A DNA stretch of 64,000 nucleotides from Falciphora oryzae (Eukaryota > Ascomycota > Sordariomycetes > Magnaporthales > Magnaporthaceae): NCBI GenBank assembly GCA_000733355.1, contig JNVV01000006.1:1185803-1249802 (forward strand), written 5' to 3'. The position numbers were made by a program, and so were the translations under genes. Under the pieces are notes generated by a model. It saw only the letters and a program-made list of their open reading frames with translations. It was not told where the DNA came from and did no database searches. Each line of letters starts with the position of its first letter. The first letter of the stretch is position 1. Of this stretch, positions 44,984 to 56,667 are shown one piece after another.

Positions 44984-45478
44984 GGCTGCTGCTGCTGCTG
45001 CTTCGGCAGTGGCGGGGATGGCAAGCTGGAGCAGCTCGGGCTGCTAGAGGCTCGGGAGCTGGGTGGTGGTGGTGCGCAGCCGGCAAGAGGGCCCGAGTGA
45101 GGTGACGACGGCACGGGCGCACTTTGTAGTATTGTGCAGGCCACAAGTCGCGTACAAGCTCAGGACTCGAGGGCCAGCACGCCCGGCAAATCAAATAGAC
45201 GGATGCTTCTGCTCTGCGCGAGGTGGCCCGGGAGACGTGCCCCGAAGAGCCCCCGACGAATCTGTCAGCGCAATGTGATCGTTTTTCCTGCTTGCGGCGG
45301 CCTTGCTTTTGCTTTTGCTGCATCGCCTGCCCCAGCCTCTCCTGCCTCCTCCTCCTCCCCCCGTCCGGCCAGGGTATTTCGGCATTTGTTTACTTTGGGG
45401 AGCGCCAACGGCTCGGGGACGACTCCAGTTTCTTGCTGGTTCCCCCGTCTTGCCTTTTCGGACGAAATAAATCGAGTG

Positions 45479-45587
45479 ATTGGGCGTGTTGATTGGCTGG
45501 CGGCGCGACGAGAGGCAGCGAATGGGTGGAGTTTAAAAGGGATGGTTTTTTTATCGAATGCTGGAGCCACTCAGGTCGAGCGATTGG
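45479..45587 (-). promoter_or_regulatory. Three CCAAT boxes upstream of hap5
   Basis: ATTGG at 45479-45483, 45492-45496 and 45583-45587, i.e. CCAAT on the strand that encodes hap5, 500-600 bases upstream of its start. Hap5 itself binds CCAAT as part of the complex, so autoregulation is suggested; this is inference from motif and position. Confidence 0.45.
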
Positions 45588-45648
45588 CGACAAGGACCGC
45601 AATGACTGGCTTGGGGAGGGGCGGCGGCGAGGAGGGCAAACGGCGGGC

Positions 45649-45673
45649 TTTTTTTTTTTTTTTTTTTTTTTTT
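45649..45673 (+). repeat. Poly-T run (25 nt)
   Basis: Uninterrupted T run in the hap5/fcf2 divergent region, flanked by GC-rich DNA. Confidence 0.9.
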
Positions 45674-46387
45674 CGCACGCGCTCCTGCTGACTGGACTTA
45701 CCGGGCAAACCTTCTTTGGCGGGAAATTGGGCGTATCAAAGGCGTGGGTTTTTCCAAAAGCACAGGCAGCGGCTTTTTTTTTCCTGGACCCCGTTCCCAA
45801 ACTGGTCGCCGCTATTGCCACCGAATATCAGGCTCTCGACGAGTTGCAATGTTGCATCAGAAATAGAGAGATTCCCCTCCACGAAGGCGAGAGAGCGGTC
45901 AGCGAGAGATGTATGAAAATGGTTGGGCATCAGTCGGAAACCCTCAGCCAGAACCACGCTGTGGCTCAGCTCGAGCCAGCCCAACTGCCAACTGTCGCGC
46001 CCGCCTTATCTCACTCCTTCCCAGCCTCAAAATGACTTCATTTGTGGCTGCCTCAGGCTAAACAACGCAGCCTGGCTTGCTGGCCGCTTTGCAGACCGTG
46101 GTTGTGGCTTGTGGTCTCATGTGGAGCCAGAGCGGCCACCTGCATCGACCCACCACCGCCGTAGGTTTCTCGTCGTGCTGGCCAAGTGGTCCGGCCCACC
46201 CCTAGTGTGGCCCGTCCTTTGCGGGGCGGACTCTGGGCCTTGAACTTTTCATGGCCCCGTCGCGTTTTCTCGTGCAAAAAAAAAAATTCTCGAGCAATTT
46301 TTTTTTTCCTTCTCTTATCTGCTCCTCCAAGCGCTCCTTCCCGGTCTTGTCGAGCCCATAACCGGTCTCCCCCCCTCCGACGACACG

Positions 46388-47250
46388 ATGGCAGCAGGGG
46401 AAGTAGGGCTGTCGGAGGACGACTGGATTGAGGGCCTCCTCGCCGACGCGGAAAAGAGGCTTGCTGGTCGGGACCCGACGCAGGTTGCTGTCGTGGCCCC
46501 GAAGCAGACCAGCCTTGCCAAGGCCAACAAGGCTTTGGCGCCCCAGCTGACACAGGTGACGGAAGCCCCGAAGAAGGAGGATGAGGTGCGCGTCCGCATC
46601 CCCCGACCAGCTGCGCAAAAGAAAAAGGTACGTCCGGTCACCGCGTGCGCATCGTGCAAGCCGCAGCTGCCTATTATCCCTCGCCTGATGAAAACCTATC
46701 CCATTTCATATGACGCAACGAGATATCCCGTCATGGGAGACTCTCCTGCACCATAATGATTATTTTTTGTTCATAGTTACTCTGATCCGCACCGGACAGC
46801 TGTCTCTTTGTTTCCTCAAGCCATTGCCGAAAGAAACAGGAGCTCATGCTAATTTGGCCTTCAAACCAACAGGGGAAAGACCAGGACGATGCTGGAGCCG
46901 AGTGGTTCAACATGCCCAGAACCAATGTCACTCCGGAGTTGCTCCGCGACCTGAAGCTCCTTCGCATGAGGAACGTGCTCAACCCGAAGCAGTTCTTCAA
47001 GAAGGACACGCGCACCAACCTGGTGCCGACCTTCTCGCGGGTTGGGACGCTGATCGAAGGAGCGAGCGAGTTCCACAGCAACCGCCTGAGCCGCAGGGAG
47101 AGGAAGCGGACGCTGGCCGAGGAGGTTCTTGCTTCTAGTGATGCTGTTGCCAAATTCAAGACCAAGTACAACGAGATCCAGACAAAGAAGATGAGTGGCA
47201 GGAAGGGCCATTACAAGAAGCTCATGGCCCAGCGGTACAAGAAGCGCTGA
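46388..47250 (+). CDS. fcf2: rRNA-processing protein Fcf2
   Basis: Nucleolar factor of the small-subunit processome, needed for early cleavages that release 18S rRNA. Exons 46388-46627 and 46873-47250 give 205 residues. The conserved core is in exon 2: AEWFNMPRTNVTPELLRDLK, then LNPKQFFKKDTR, FSRVGTLIEGASEFHSNRL, SRRERKRTLAEE and a basic end (GRKGHYKKLMAQRYKKR). Exon 1 encodes an acidic, less conserved N-terminus (LSEDDWIEGLLADAEKRL) ending in a basic AAQKKKGK join. Length and order match the family. The intron is fairly long (245 nt). Confidence 0.93.
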
Positions 47251-47913
47251 GGTCATTACCGTGGAGACTGGAGTGTCCATTCTTGATGGCGCTTGGTGTC
47301 ACTTCCCTGGGGAATGCCGGGAGGAGTAACTACCAGACGTGTAGCAGCGGTACACATTGGGGAATAATCGACGCACGTGTGGGAAGATGCCTGACGGTGC
47401 TCGGACAGGGATATCTCCCTCGAGTCACACATCTTCACCAGCGATCGTCCCCTAGGTGATCCACAGGTCACGCTACAGGGCAGCATGCACAGCAGGCGGC
47501 CACTGGACCTGTAAGTTGCTCCGGACCAACCCGCTCATGCCGCGAGAAAGGCGTAATGATGGGCCGGGGATGACCCTCCACTACATCGCAGGGACGGGTT
47601 TTTAGGTGCACTGCTCCGACTGAAGTCGCTGCACAAGTCAATCAAATCAAGAATCTACCTAATCAGCTCCAAAAGCCCAAGTTTCGCGTAGTTCTCAAAT
47701 GATTTTATTTGACATCGAGAGGTTGGGTCCATGAATTTGAGGTTGAATGAAGTTCCTGTCGGGTTTGTGCTTATCGATAAGAGGCAGGGGACGGACCACG
47801 CCGGCGGGCCTGTCATCCACCATCAATTGACCAGGCGCGCTAAAAAGTCGAGATCACGAAGTTGAGGCCCTTCCCGAGAGGAGCACCGAGGACCACCCGG
47901 GCGTGATGCAAAC
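47251..47913. other. Intergenic, fcf2 to rsm10
   Basis: 3' flank of fcf2 and promoter of rsm10. No motif-bearing frame. Confidence 0.6.
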
Positions 47914-49530
47914 ATGAGAGGCACGTCATTAATACGACCGACGCGGCATCTACTGCAGGGGCGAGTGGTATGGAGTCTCCCGCCCGACTCCTTTAGCAAA
48001 GCCCGCAGCGCACGAACTGACCGAGGCCATATTTTATGCCAGGCTCCGGCTTTTGCGGCCGTCCCGCGCCCCTGGGTGCAGTCGCAACACCAGATCCGCC
48101 ATGAGAGCTCAGGGTATGTTGCTCGATGGACATGCTGGGCCAGGCAAACCGTCGCGACAGCCTGCTAAGAAATTTCCTGAAGCCCCAGTAGCCCGCCGCC
48201 GAAAGCCGCCGTGACCCCGAAAGCCCCTGCGGCCCCGGAAGCCACTGCAGTTCCGAAAGCTGCTGCGGCCCCCAGCGCCACTGTGACCCCGGACGTCGCA
48301 GCGATCCCGAAAGCTCCTGCGGCTCCGGAAGCGGCTGCAGTCCCGGAAGCTGCTGCGACTTCCAACGCTACTGTGACCCCCGATGCCGCCGCGATCCCGA
48401 AACCCGCGGAGAGCCCAGAAGCTACGATAACTCACAAAGCCCCTGCGGCTCCAGAGGCCATTGCGACTTCGGAAGCTGCTACAATACCGGAAGCTGCCGT
48501 AGCCCCGAAGTCCAGCGAGACCCCGGGAGCCAGCGTGGTCTCGGAGCCCAGAGCAACCTCGGACGTCACTCCGACCCCTCAAGTGAGCGAGACTCCCCGA
48601 GTGAGCGAGGTCCCTCAGGCACCAGAGACCCTCGAGGCAAGCGAGGTCACAGATGCGGGCAAGCCTTCTGAAGCAAGCGCAGGCCTAGAAGGCTCTAAGC
48701 CCCCCGCGACGTTCAAGAGCGAGGCCACTACTGACCTAGATGGGAAACTGTGAGCAAGCAGCCTACTCCGTGTGCCGTTGTATGCTGGGCGTCTCGAGGC
48801 TGCTAACCGAAACCCCTTCGTGGGGAGCAACAGAACCGCCCCCGCGCCGGAGAAGAGTGAGTTGAAGGATAACAGAGAGGAAATGCCGCGATACCCGCGC
48901 AGCTTGCAGGCTCTGCAGCTGCAGCCGCTCCGGCGGGAGGTCGAGTACGGCGTGCCGTCGTGCGACCTGCAGATACGCTCGTACAGCGCCCGACCGCTCG
49001 AGTTCTTCTGCGACTTTGCCCTCCGGGCGGCCTACTACCTGGGCCTGCCCGCCTTCGGCCCCGTGCCGCTGCCCAAGATCATTGAGCGCTGGACCGTGCC
49101 GCGATCGCACTTCATCTTCAAGAAGTCGCAGGAGAACTATGAGCGCATCACGCTGCGCCGCCTGATCCAGATCCGGGACGGCCACCCGGAGACGGTCCAG
49201 ATCTGGCTCTCCTTCCTGCAGAAGCACGCCAACCCCGGCATTGGTATGAAGGCCAACATGTGGGAGTTTGGCGTTCTGGGTAAGTGCTTTTCCTTGTGGG
49301 ATATTATTGCGATTGCCTATATCCCCGTCGCGGTTTGTGCGTACTGACTCTTGTGCGTTTCTCGCCCTCCAGATGCTGGCAAGGAGCTGGATGAGACGGC
49401 CAAGGCTGCGGCCGACGCTCTCGACGCCAAGTGGGCACACCTGGCGCAGTCCAAACCATTGGCTCCTACCCCCAAGGAAGTGAACGATATTCTTGTCAAG
49501 GAGAGAGTGCGGGTTGCAGGAGGCAGATAG
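47914..49530 (+). CDS. rsm10: Mitochondrial small-ribosomal-subunit protein uS10m (Rsm10) with Ala/Pro-rich insert
   Basis: Four exons: 47914-48113, 48189-48749, 48834-49279 and 49373-49530, about 454 residues. Exon 1 (MRGTSLIRPTRHLLQGR...) is basic and Ser/Arg-rich with few acids, as expected of a mitochondrial presequence. Exon 2 encodes about 187 residues almost entirely of Ala, Pro, Glu, Thr and Val in loose 30-residue repeats (TVTPD.AAIPK). Exon 3 holds the S10 domain: LQIRSYSARPLEFFCDFALR, PLPKIIERWTVPRSHFIFKK and ITLRRLIQIRDGHPETVQIW. The CTGCTAAC branch in intron 2 and exact phase tie the repeat block to the S10 domain. Typical mitochondrial S10 proteins are far shorter, so the insert is the notable feature. 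Three acceptors for exon 2 (starts 48183, 48189, 48192) are all in frame. Confidence 0.88.
48211..48420 (+). repeat. Degenerate tandem repeat, period about 90 bp, inside rsm10
   Basis: Units begin near 48211, 48283 and 48373 with ACTGTGACCCC; the last two are spaced 90 bp apart, encoding similar 30-residue Ala/Pro/Thr segments. The repeats decay towards 48560. Confidence 0.65.
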
Positions 49531-50069
49531 CTGAGGTGGCATGTTCATGACGAGGGACTCGACAGCGAGAGGGACATACTTCCACAAGCTTGTACATCTA
49601 TCTTGTATGAAATATCAACCGACGCTATTTTCCGGTGTATCCACCAGGCCTATTCATTGCGGCTTGTAAATCTGGACCAACGACACTGGTGATTTGAGTA
49701 TGTGAAGAGACCCAGATGAAGTCTCGTGAGCCGAGCTTTGCCTTTGGACATTTCAGAAGAAAAATAGAGACATCCGAAGTGCGAAAACGAAGCCATCCCC
49801 AGATCAACGATTTTGTAAAGGATACACCTCACAAAATGAGTGGGTTGTCTGCCAGTAACTGGGGTGACACCGTTGTTGCAAGATGATGTGATCAGATTTA
49901 CGCATTTTTCTTGGGCGCCACACGGTCAAAATCACAAAGCCCAAAGAAGACGCGAATTTCTGCCACTTTCGACGGCAAGGCCGATTAATCAATCGACCTC
50001 AACGCGATCAAAGCTAGACCTCTTCGAATCGCATCCCGGCTGGAGCAAGCGGCAGGCCACGGTCGGACC
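49531..50069. other. Intergenic, rsm10 to mitochondrial TrpRS
   Basis: 539 bases, AT-richer than the flanks. 3' flank of rsm10 and promoter of the synthetase. Nothing else seen. Confidence 0.65.
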
Positions 50070-51574
50070 ATGTTCAAGGCGGCGAGCCTGAGGCCCCTGC
50101 GGCCGCTCTGCCGGGCCCTGTCTTCTGCCGCCGCCGCCTCGGCCTCGGCACCACCACCGCCGCCGCCGTGGTCCGCGCCCGCCGTCCCCGAGGGCGCGGT
50201 CGTCTTCTCGGGGATCCAGCCGACGGGCGTGCCGCACCTCGGCAACTACCTGGGCGCGCTGCGGCAGTGGCGGCGGCTGCAGGACGGCGCGCCCGCGGGG
50301 GCGACGCTACTCTACTCCGTCGTGGACCTGCACGCCATCACGATGCCGCAGGACCCCGCGGCGCTGCGCCGGTGGAGGCGCGAGGCGCTGGCGGCCATGC
50401 TCGCCGTCGGGCTGGACCCGGCCCGGTCCGTCATCTTCTTCCAGTCGTCGGTGCGGGCGCACGCCGAGCTCATGTGGATCCTGAGCTGCACCGCCTCGGT
50501 CGGGTCGCTGTCGCGGATGACGCAGTGGAAGGTGTGTTTTTTGTCTTCTGATTCGGATGCTATGCGGGAGCTGCGTGCTTATCTCGTCTCGTCTCTATGC
50601 TTGCTGACCCAGATGCCACATATTGTGTGGGCGGAGATGCCGTAGTCGAAACTGTCCATGGACGACTCCAAGTCCTTCATGGACGACAAGGTCAAGAAGA
50701 AGCTGAAACTCGGCCTCTTCTCGTACCCGGTTCTCCAAGCAGCCGACGTCCTTGTTCACAGGTATGCAAGATAAACTCGGTGACGCTATTCATGCTCCGT
50801 GCTCTCTCTCTCCTCTCTGCTAACAGACAACCATCTCGCCCCTTTTTCTTCTTGCAGAGCAACTCATGTCCCGGTCGGAGAAGACCAAAAGCAGCATCTC
50901 GAATTCGCACGCGAATGTGCCACCAACTTCAATGCTGCATACGGACAGCACCTCGTGCCTCCTGAAACCATTATATGTGAGTATACCTATGGATGGGAGA
51001 AATATACACCACCCCTGAACAGCAATACTCTCCCCGCCTCGTTACTACACTCTCTCGCAGCTAGCGGGACACTGACACGACAGAAAAAAAAAACATATTA
51101 AAAGCCCCCTCCGCCCGCGTAATGTCCCTCAGGGATCCGCAGCAAAAGATGTCCAAGTCGAGCTCCAACGCGAACTCGCGCATCCTCCTGACCGACACGG
51201 CCGACGAGATCCGCAAGAAGATCACGGCCGCCGTGACGGACCCGCTCGAGGGCGGCGTCCAGTACGACCGCGAGGTCCGCCCGGGCGTCGCCAACCTCCT
51301 GTCCCTGCTCAGCGCCTTCGACCCGGACGGCAGGACCGCGGCCCAACTGGCCGAGCCCGGCGCCTTTGGCGGCCGCGGCCGCGGCGAGCTCAAGCTCGCC
51401 GTCATCGACGCCGTCACCCGCGGCCTCGACGGCATCCGGGACAGGTACCTAGAGCTGCTGTCGAGGGGCGGCGGCAGGTACCTGGATGAAGTTGCCCTCC
51501 AGGGCGAGCTCAGGGCCCGCGAGAGCGCCGAGAAGACGATGCAGGCCGTGCGCGAGGCCATGGGGCTGTCATAA
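50070..51574 (+). CDS. msw1: Mitochondrial tryptophanyl-tRNA synthetase
   Basis: Class I synthetase that charges mitochondrial tRNA-Trp. Exons 50070-50531, 50646-50761, 50858-50976 and 51105-51574 give 388 residues. The N-terminus ([20 protein letters not shown]) is a typical mitochondrial presequence. The catalytic fold shows [20 protein letters not shown] (HIGH-like PHLGN), [15 protein letters not shown] joined to [34 protein letters not shown] and the KMSKSS loop. The last acceptor (TTAAAAG, exon start 51105) was chosen because it restores [17 protein letters not shown] in phase. The C-terminal helical domain binds the anticodon. Tandem with rsm10. Confidence 0.94.
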
Positions 51575-51883
51575 CCAGGTCGGCCTCTGTACTTTTATGT
51601 ACCCCTTAGGTAATGTAAAACCGACGTGATACATTCAGCAGGTAGGACTGCAAATACACGCATACCTACTGCATCATCCAGATACCTTCGCAGGGTCGTG
51701 TTTTAATTGGGTATCCTGTAGTCATTCATGATCTGCCAGACAACAAAAGATGACAGACAGCATTAAGGGTCTCAGATGTCCACCCACAAAAATGCGCCCG
51801 CTTCTAGCTACATTATCCGTGTATCCCACAACCTCCGAGGATCTAGATAGTGTGTCTGCTTCAGATCTCTCTGACGCTTGGTT
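51575..51883. other. Convergent spacer
   Basis: 309 bases of 3' flank between the synthetase and kap122. Nothing else seen. Confidence 0.6.
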
Positions 51884-54800
51884 TCATGATGCATACGCAA
51901 AGTTGGAGCCCCGGCACGCAAGCCAAAACTCTCGGACCACCTGGTTCGTTTGACGGCTACCCCGGAGACTGATTTGATACATGAAATCGTCAGCACCATA
52001 AGAGATACGGCGAGGAAGCTGGGATAAGAGATAAGGACGTGGTAACCAAGAAAGCTCACCTCAAAACTTTCTTCAAGAACATGGACTTCTCCTCAGCGGT
52101 GACTCTAGAGCTCGGGAAAGACGCATCGGCCAGTGCCTGCTCCAGCCATGACTTAGCCCTGACATGCTGCGTCGCCAGCTTCTTGAGAGGCTCGCTAATT
52201 CGGTCCAGTTCGCTGCGAGCCGCGTTGCCGCCCACGTTGCGAATCAGCGATTCGGCGAGAAGGGGGCCGAGATGGGTCATAACACTCTCAGCCGACTGCT
52301 GTAGGGCCGCATCGGTCAGCCGCAGGGTGATAAATGTGGTCTATTCTCTCACATAGATCGGTTAGCTCAGCATAATCGGACAAGGGAGGTTGGACCTTGA
52401 AATTCTTCTCGCGCCTCTAGGCACTACTGACCCAAAAATCAGCTGCAGCCGTCTTTGGCAGAGTCTCTCGGCCATCAAGTACCCTGAGGGAAAACATGAA
52501 GAAAAACTCCAGCAGCGACGTTGGTTGCAGTTGTAGCAGGACCTCGTGTTGCCGTTGGGCTACACGCTGTACCAGCTCAATAACATTCTGCGAGAGTTCT
52601 GTGTCGGCCTCGGGCTCTGTTGGAGTGAAACCGTCAGCGATATGTTACTCTCATTTAACGAGTGAACCACGCGGCCCAGGCGTATCCAAACGAGTCTCCT
52701 TGCAGGTCACCACTTACCTGGCAGAGACTGCAGCAAGGAAATGGCCCACGGCAGAATCTTGGTCAACTGTCTGGCAGCCTCCTCGCGCGAGCTACTCGCC
52801 AACGAGCTCGTAAAAGCACAGGCCGTGCTCACTACATAGCCTATCCTAGGAGTGCTGTAGTCGTGGCCCGTGAGGAACTGCGAGACGGCGTTGGCAGGCA
52901 AGACGAAAGGTCCCGGTTCGGTCTCGGAGAAGCCGGCACGGAAGACATGGCAAATGGCCTCGACCATCTCGCCGCTGTCCGGGAACGACGAACGCAGCTG
53001 CGCGAGTAGCTGCATGATGTCGGACTGCACCAGGGGCAGTTGCTGGCTCGTCGCGTCGCTCAGGGATGTGCCCGTCTCGCCGCCGCTCGTAGAACCATCC
53101 AGCTCGATGGGCCCATCCGACGTCCCTTGCATGCCCTTGGCCATGCTCAGCAGATATCTGGCGTTTTGAAGCGCAATCTGTGCCGCGATCTTGTCGGCGG
53201 TAGGGACACCTTCTTGGGACTGTGACTGGGACTCAAGAAAGTACTTTGCTAGGAAAGGGTCTGGCATCTCGAACCTCTCTGGGTGTGACTTCAGCTCCAG
53301 ACACCGGTCCACATCCTGCCGAATCATGGAAAAGAGATGGCGGAACGCCTGGAGCCGGGGCGACTCGTTTGTGATGGCCTGTATGACTGACGCAATCGCC
53401 GCCACAATCTTCTCCTCGGCAAAAGGGTCAACTGTCCGAGCGGCATGGATGGACTGGAACGAGGCAATAAACGTCGCCGCCTCGCCCGTCAGGAGGGTGC
53501 GGCACGATGAGCAGAGTGTGCAGATAGACTTGGAAGACGGACCAGCCAGGACGGGATCACCCACGGCGCCGAACAACAGATTGAGGGCACCAGGAAGAAA
53601 CTCGCCGTGGCGCTCAAAATAGTCAGAGAACCGCTCGATAAGGGACAGACCCGTCTGGCGGAGGCGAACCGGCAACTTTTGGCCCTGGCCCAACAGGTCA
53701 AAGAAGTTCGACGAGAAGACCTTACCCAGGAGCCCATCACACGCCCCGCCTTCTGGGACACAATCGGCGAGTGAGCCCAAACAGAAGGCGGCCGCCTCAA
53801 GCTCGGCCCACGACTGCGTGGGGAGAGCCCGGAGCAGCAGGTCAACGAAGAGTGAGATCAGGGGCGGACCCGAGATGGCATAGACTGTTTGCAGCAGATC
53901 AGCAACGTCCTTCCTAGCCTCAACAAAGCCGGCGCGGTCGGACGAGTCCCAGCCCGCAAAGACAGCTGCGGGCGGGTACTGTATCTTCTTGAAGCAGTTG
54001 CTTACGACCTGCATGACAAGAGACAGGGAAGCCTGTACCCAGCCATGGGACCTCGCCGACTCCTCATCGCTGCAGACCGTGTCGGCCATGGTCTCGACGA
54101 AGGTTGCCCAGAACTCGAGGGCAGGGACAAATATCTTATCCTCGCCGACGGCAAGTCCGGAGGCGGCGAGGAGTCCGGCGAGGCCAGCCAGGAAGCGCTG
54201 TGAGCGGGCATCTGTGCTCTGCTGCAGGTCCATAACCTTGGCGTCGCCAAAGGCAACCATCAACATGCCAAACTGGATCGAGTCGAACTCAAAGTCACCC
54301 TGGATCAGCTCTCGGTACCGCTTTTGCGACCATTCGGTATCGAACAAGCCGAACAGCATGTCGTAGCCATCTCCGGTGAAAAAGCCCGAGTAGTTGGCGA
54401 GAGTGTCGGACAAGAGCTCTATGCTGGCCTCGTACAGCTCGTCCACCACCAAGCAGTCAATGGTTGGGGCAAGTAGGGTTCTGAGTGGAGTGGTCAATGC
54501 GTCTGTCGAAGACGAGATACGCTGGTTGTACATGATCCAAGGCTAGAGAAGAACTGGGTCAGCTGTGTCCCCTAGAGTAGAGGTGGTTGGTCGAATAGGA
54601 TGTAACAAACAAGGTGCGAGACTATCGCGTACCTGGAGACACTTGATGGCTTCCTCTTGCACCTTGACACGCTCTGGGCCGCCGAAATTGGGGTCCAGGG
54701 AGCGGGCAACGAGGGTAGCGACATCTGCGCCCTCGGCGATGAGCTGGTTATGTGCACTCATGCTACACGTCCGGCCGGTCAGCTATACTCTTGGGGATGG

Positions 54801-55512
54801 TGGTGGCAGGCAGTCAGTCAGGCTGACTGATAATCTAGGGGAATGCAGCGACATACTATTTCAGGGTGTTCATGTCTGTCTTGGCCGTGTCCTCCACCAG
54901 GGTAGCCGCGAACCAGAGAGCAGCCCGGAGACGGGTGAAGTCGAGTTCTTGCACTAAAGAGGAGACGGGAACGGCAGATGCCTCGGGCACGGGGACGCTC
55001 TGGCCGGCGTGCAGGCAGTGCAGAAGGTGGGCGACACAGCCGGGCCACAGCTGGGAAAAGTGTATGTAGCAGGTCACGAGAGCGGATGACAGCTTCTTGG
55101 TCACCAGGGGCCCAGAGCCGTCGTGCAGAGAGCGCACAAACCAGCCGATCAGGTTCTGCAGCAGCTCGGCCGAGTCATCCTTGGACAGCGACGAGCTCTC
55201 GGTGTTGAGCTTGACGATGATGGTCAGGGCCCCAAAGAACTTGATGGCGTCATTAGGGCGGTCCAGCAGGCGCTGGGCCAGCTGCCATCCCTCAGGCGAC
55301 TTCTGGACGCGGTGCAGGACTTCCTGGATTCTCGCGATGGAGTCAGGATGGCCGGGCTCATAGAGGGCGAGAATCAACTTCGTTACCACGCACGGGCGGC
55401 TGGCTGTCAGCACTCCTGCTTTGTGCATGTCGACCGCGGGTAGGCGGGTTCAACTCACGGCTTCCACCTCTTCAAGGGAGGTGGGGAGAGGAAGTCCGGG
55501 CTCGTCGGCCAT
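51884..55512 (-). CDS. kap122: Karyopherin, importin-13/Kap122 type
   Basis: Beta-karyopherin of the Kap122/importin-13/transportin-3 group, moving cargo through nuclear pores under Ran control. Seven minus-strand exons: 55512-55459, 55377-54857, 54762-54633, 54542-52718, 52616-52432, 52340-52060 and 51968-51884, giving 1026 residues with exact phases. The first HEAT pair reads ALYEPGHPDSIARIQEVLHR and SPEGWQLAQRLL. Later landmarks are AFCLGSLADCVPEGG, SSCRTLLTGEAATFI and the C-terminal TNQVVREFWLACRG plus NFAYAS, the usual end of this family. Helical repeats fill the whole length. Internal stops made by unspliced frames at three joins are all removed by the introns. For the last intron, acceptor 51968 (giving SLRGSRQTNQ) is preferred to a nearer in-frame TAG acceptor that would drop four residues. 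Confidence 0.92.
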
Positions 55513-56667
55513 GGCGACACCAAGGCTCGCAATGCCAGGACCAAGCTTCGCATGCCCGCCGTGCGTTTTTGCTTTTCGGCGCCGGCCAAATGCGGGCGCT
55601 GGGCTCGGTGGCTCGAGCCGGACGAAAACTACGTGGGAAGCTGGATGGGCAGCAAAAAGTCGTCGGACCGGGGTATGCAATTCATGGGCTTTCGATCTGC
55701 TCCAGCGCGGGATTCTGGTATATGTGGTTTGAAATTTGAGCCTTGTCTGGTTAGGCTCCGATGATGTCGGTGGTGGGTCAGTGAATGGAGATGCACGCCG
55801 TGCGTGGTGGTGTTGGTGGAGGAACCTGGGAGCTGACTGAGCTTAATTTGATGCTTCCAGTGCACTGTGGCATGCTGGCTGCCTAAACCCCTCCATTGAA
55901 GCTGAAGCTGAATAACACGCCGTTTGCTGTGGTGTAGGGAGCCCGTAGGTGCCAGGTCATCCTGATCGACTCATGCATGACCAGCATCAAAATTACCTGT
56001 AGCGTTTGAATAGATTCGCTCATATGGATATTTTCATTAGTCTTCCGTATTCTTTGCTTTCTGTGATACGAACAAGGCTACCCATTCCGTGGCGTCCTGA
56101 GGAACATCGAAGACTCGAGAAGGATAAGAGGGCGGCGAAACGGTAACGCAAAACTGCACGGCCCGGCGAGCCCCCATTGCTAATCTGTAGTCGAATTCGA
56201 TTCGCTGCCTGGCGCCAACCTCGGGTGACAGTAAATAGTGCAGTTCACGTCAATTGGGCGACAACTGCAGTATAATTGGGCAACGCACTATTTATCATTC
56301 ATGTCTGTTCTCGGGCAACCAGACCGAGCGTCAATCCTGAGGCGTGCAGGATCCCACAGGGGCATCGTTCGTTATGCCCACTAAAGCTGCGGGGTGTGGG
56401 GTCCCTATCGCCCCTGCTATTGCTCGGCCGGGGCCACCATTGAGACTCGTTGAATGCACTCCATCCGGAGCCGAAGCCGCGACACACCACCCTCCTCATC
56501 AGCGACCAGGATCAGACGGGTTACCTGGATCTCCCTTCCATGGCTGGGCGAGACATTGACAACTCACACGTACGCGACCTGTGGCCCCGGACCTCCGCCC
56601 CTCCTTATTCACTGCCCCGGTCTGGAGGGCTCCTGGGTATATAAACTGGGAGCTCGGTAACTTTTCC
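55513..56667. other. Divergent promoter, kap122 / aminopeptidase P
   Basis: 1.15 kb. A strong TATA-like element lies at 56638-56645. No coding gene seen. Confidence 0.6.
56638..56645 (+). promoter_or_regulatory. TATA box (TATATAAA) before aminopeptidase P
   Basis: Perfect TATA element only 30 bases upstream of the first ATG of the aminopeptidase P frame. Transcription from it should start close to or beyond that ATG, which affects start choice. Confidence 0.6.

Larger units (their letters stand above)
44984..46387. other. Divergent promoter, hap5 / fcf2
   Basis: 1.4 kb shared upstream region. It holds a CTG/CAG run next to the hap5 start (44987-45002), three ATTGG boxes (45479-45587) and a 25-nt T run (45649-45673). 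No coding gene seen. Confidence 0.6.
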
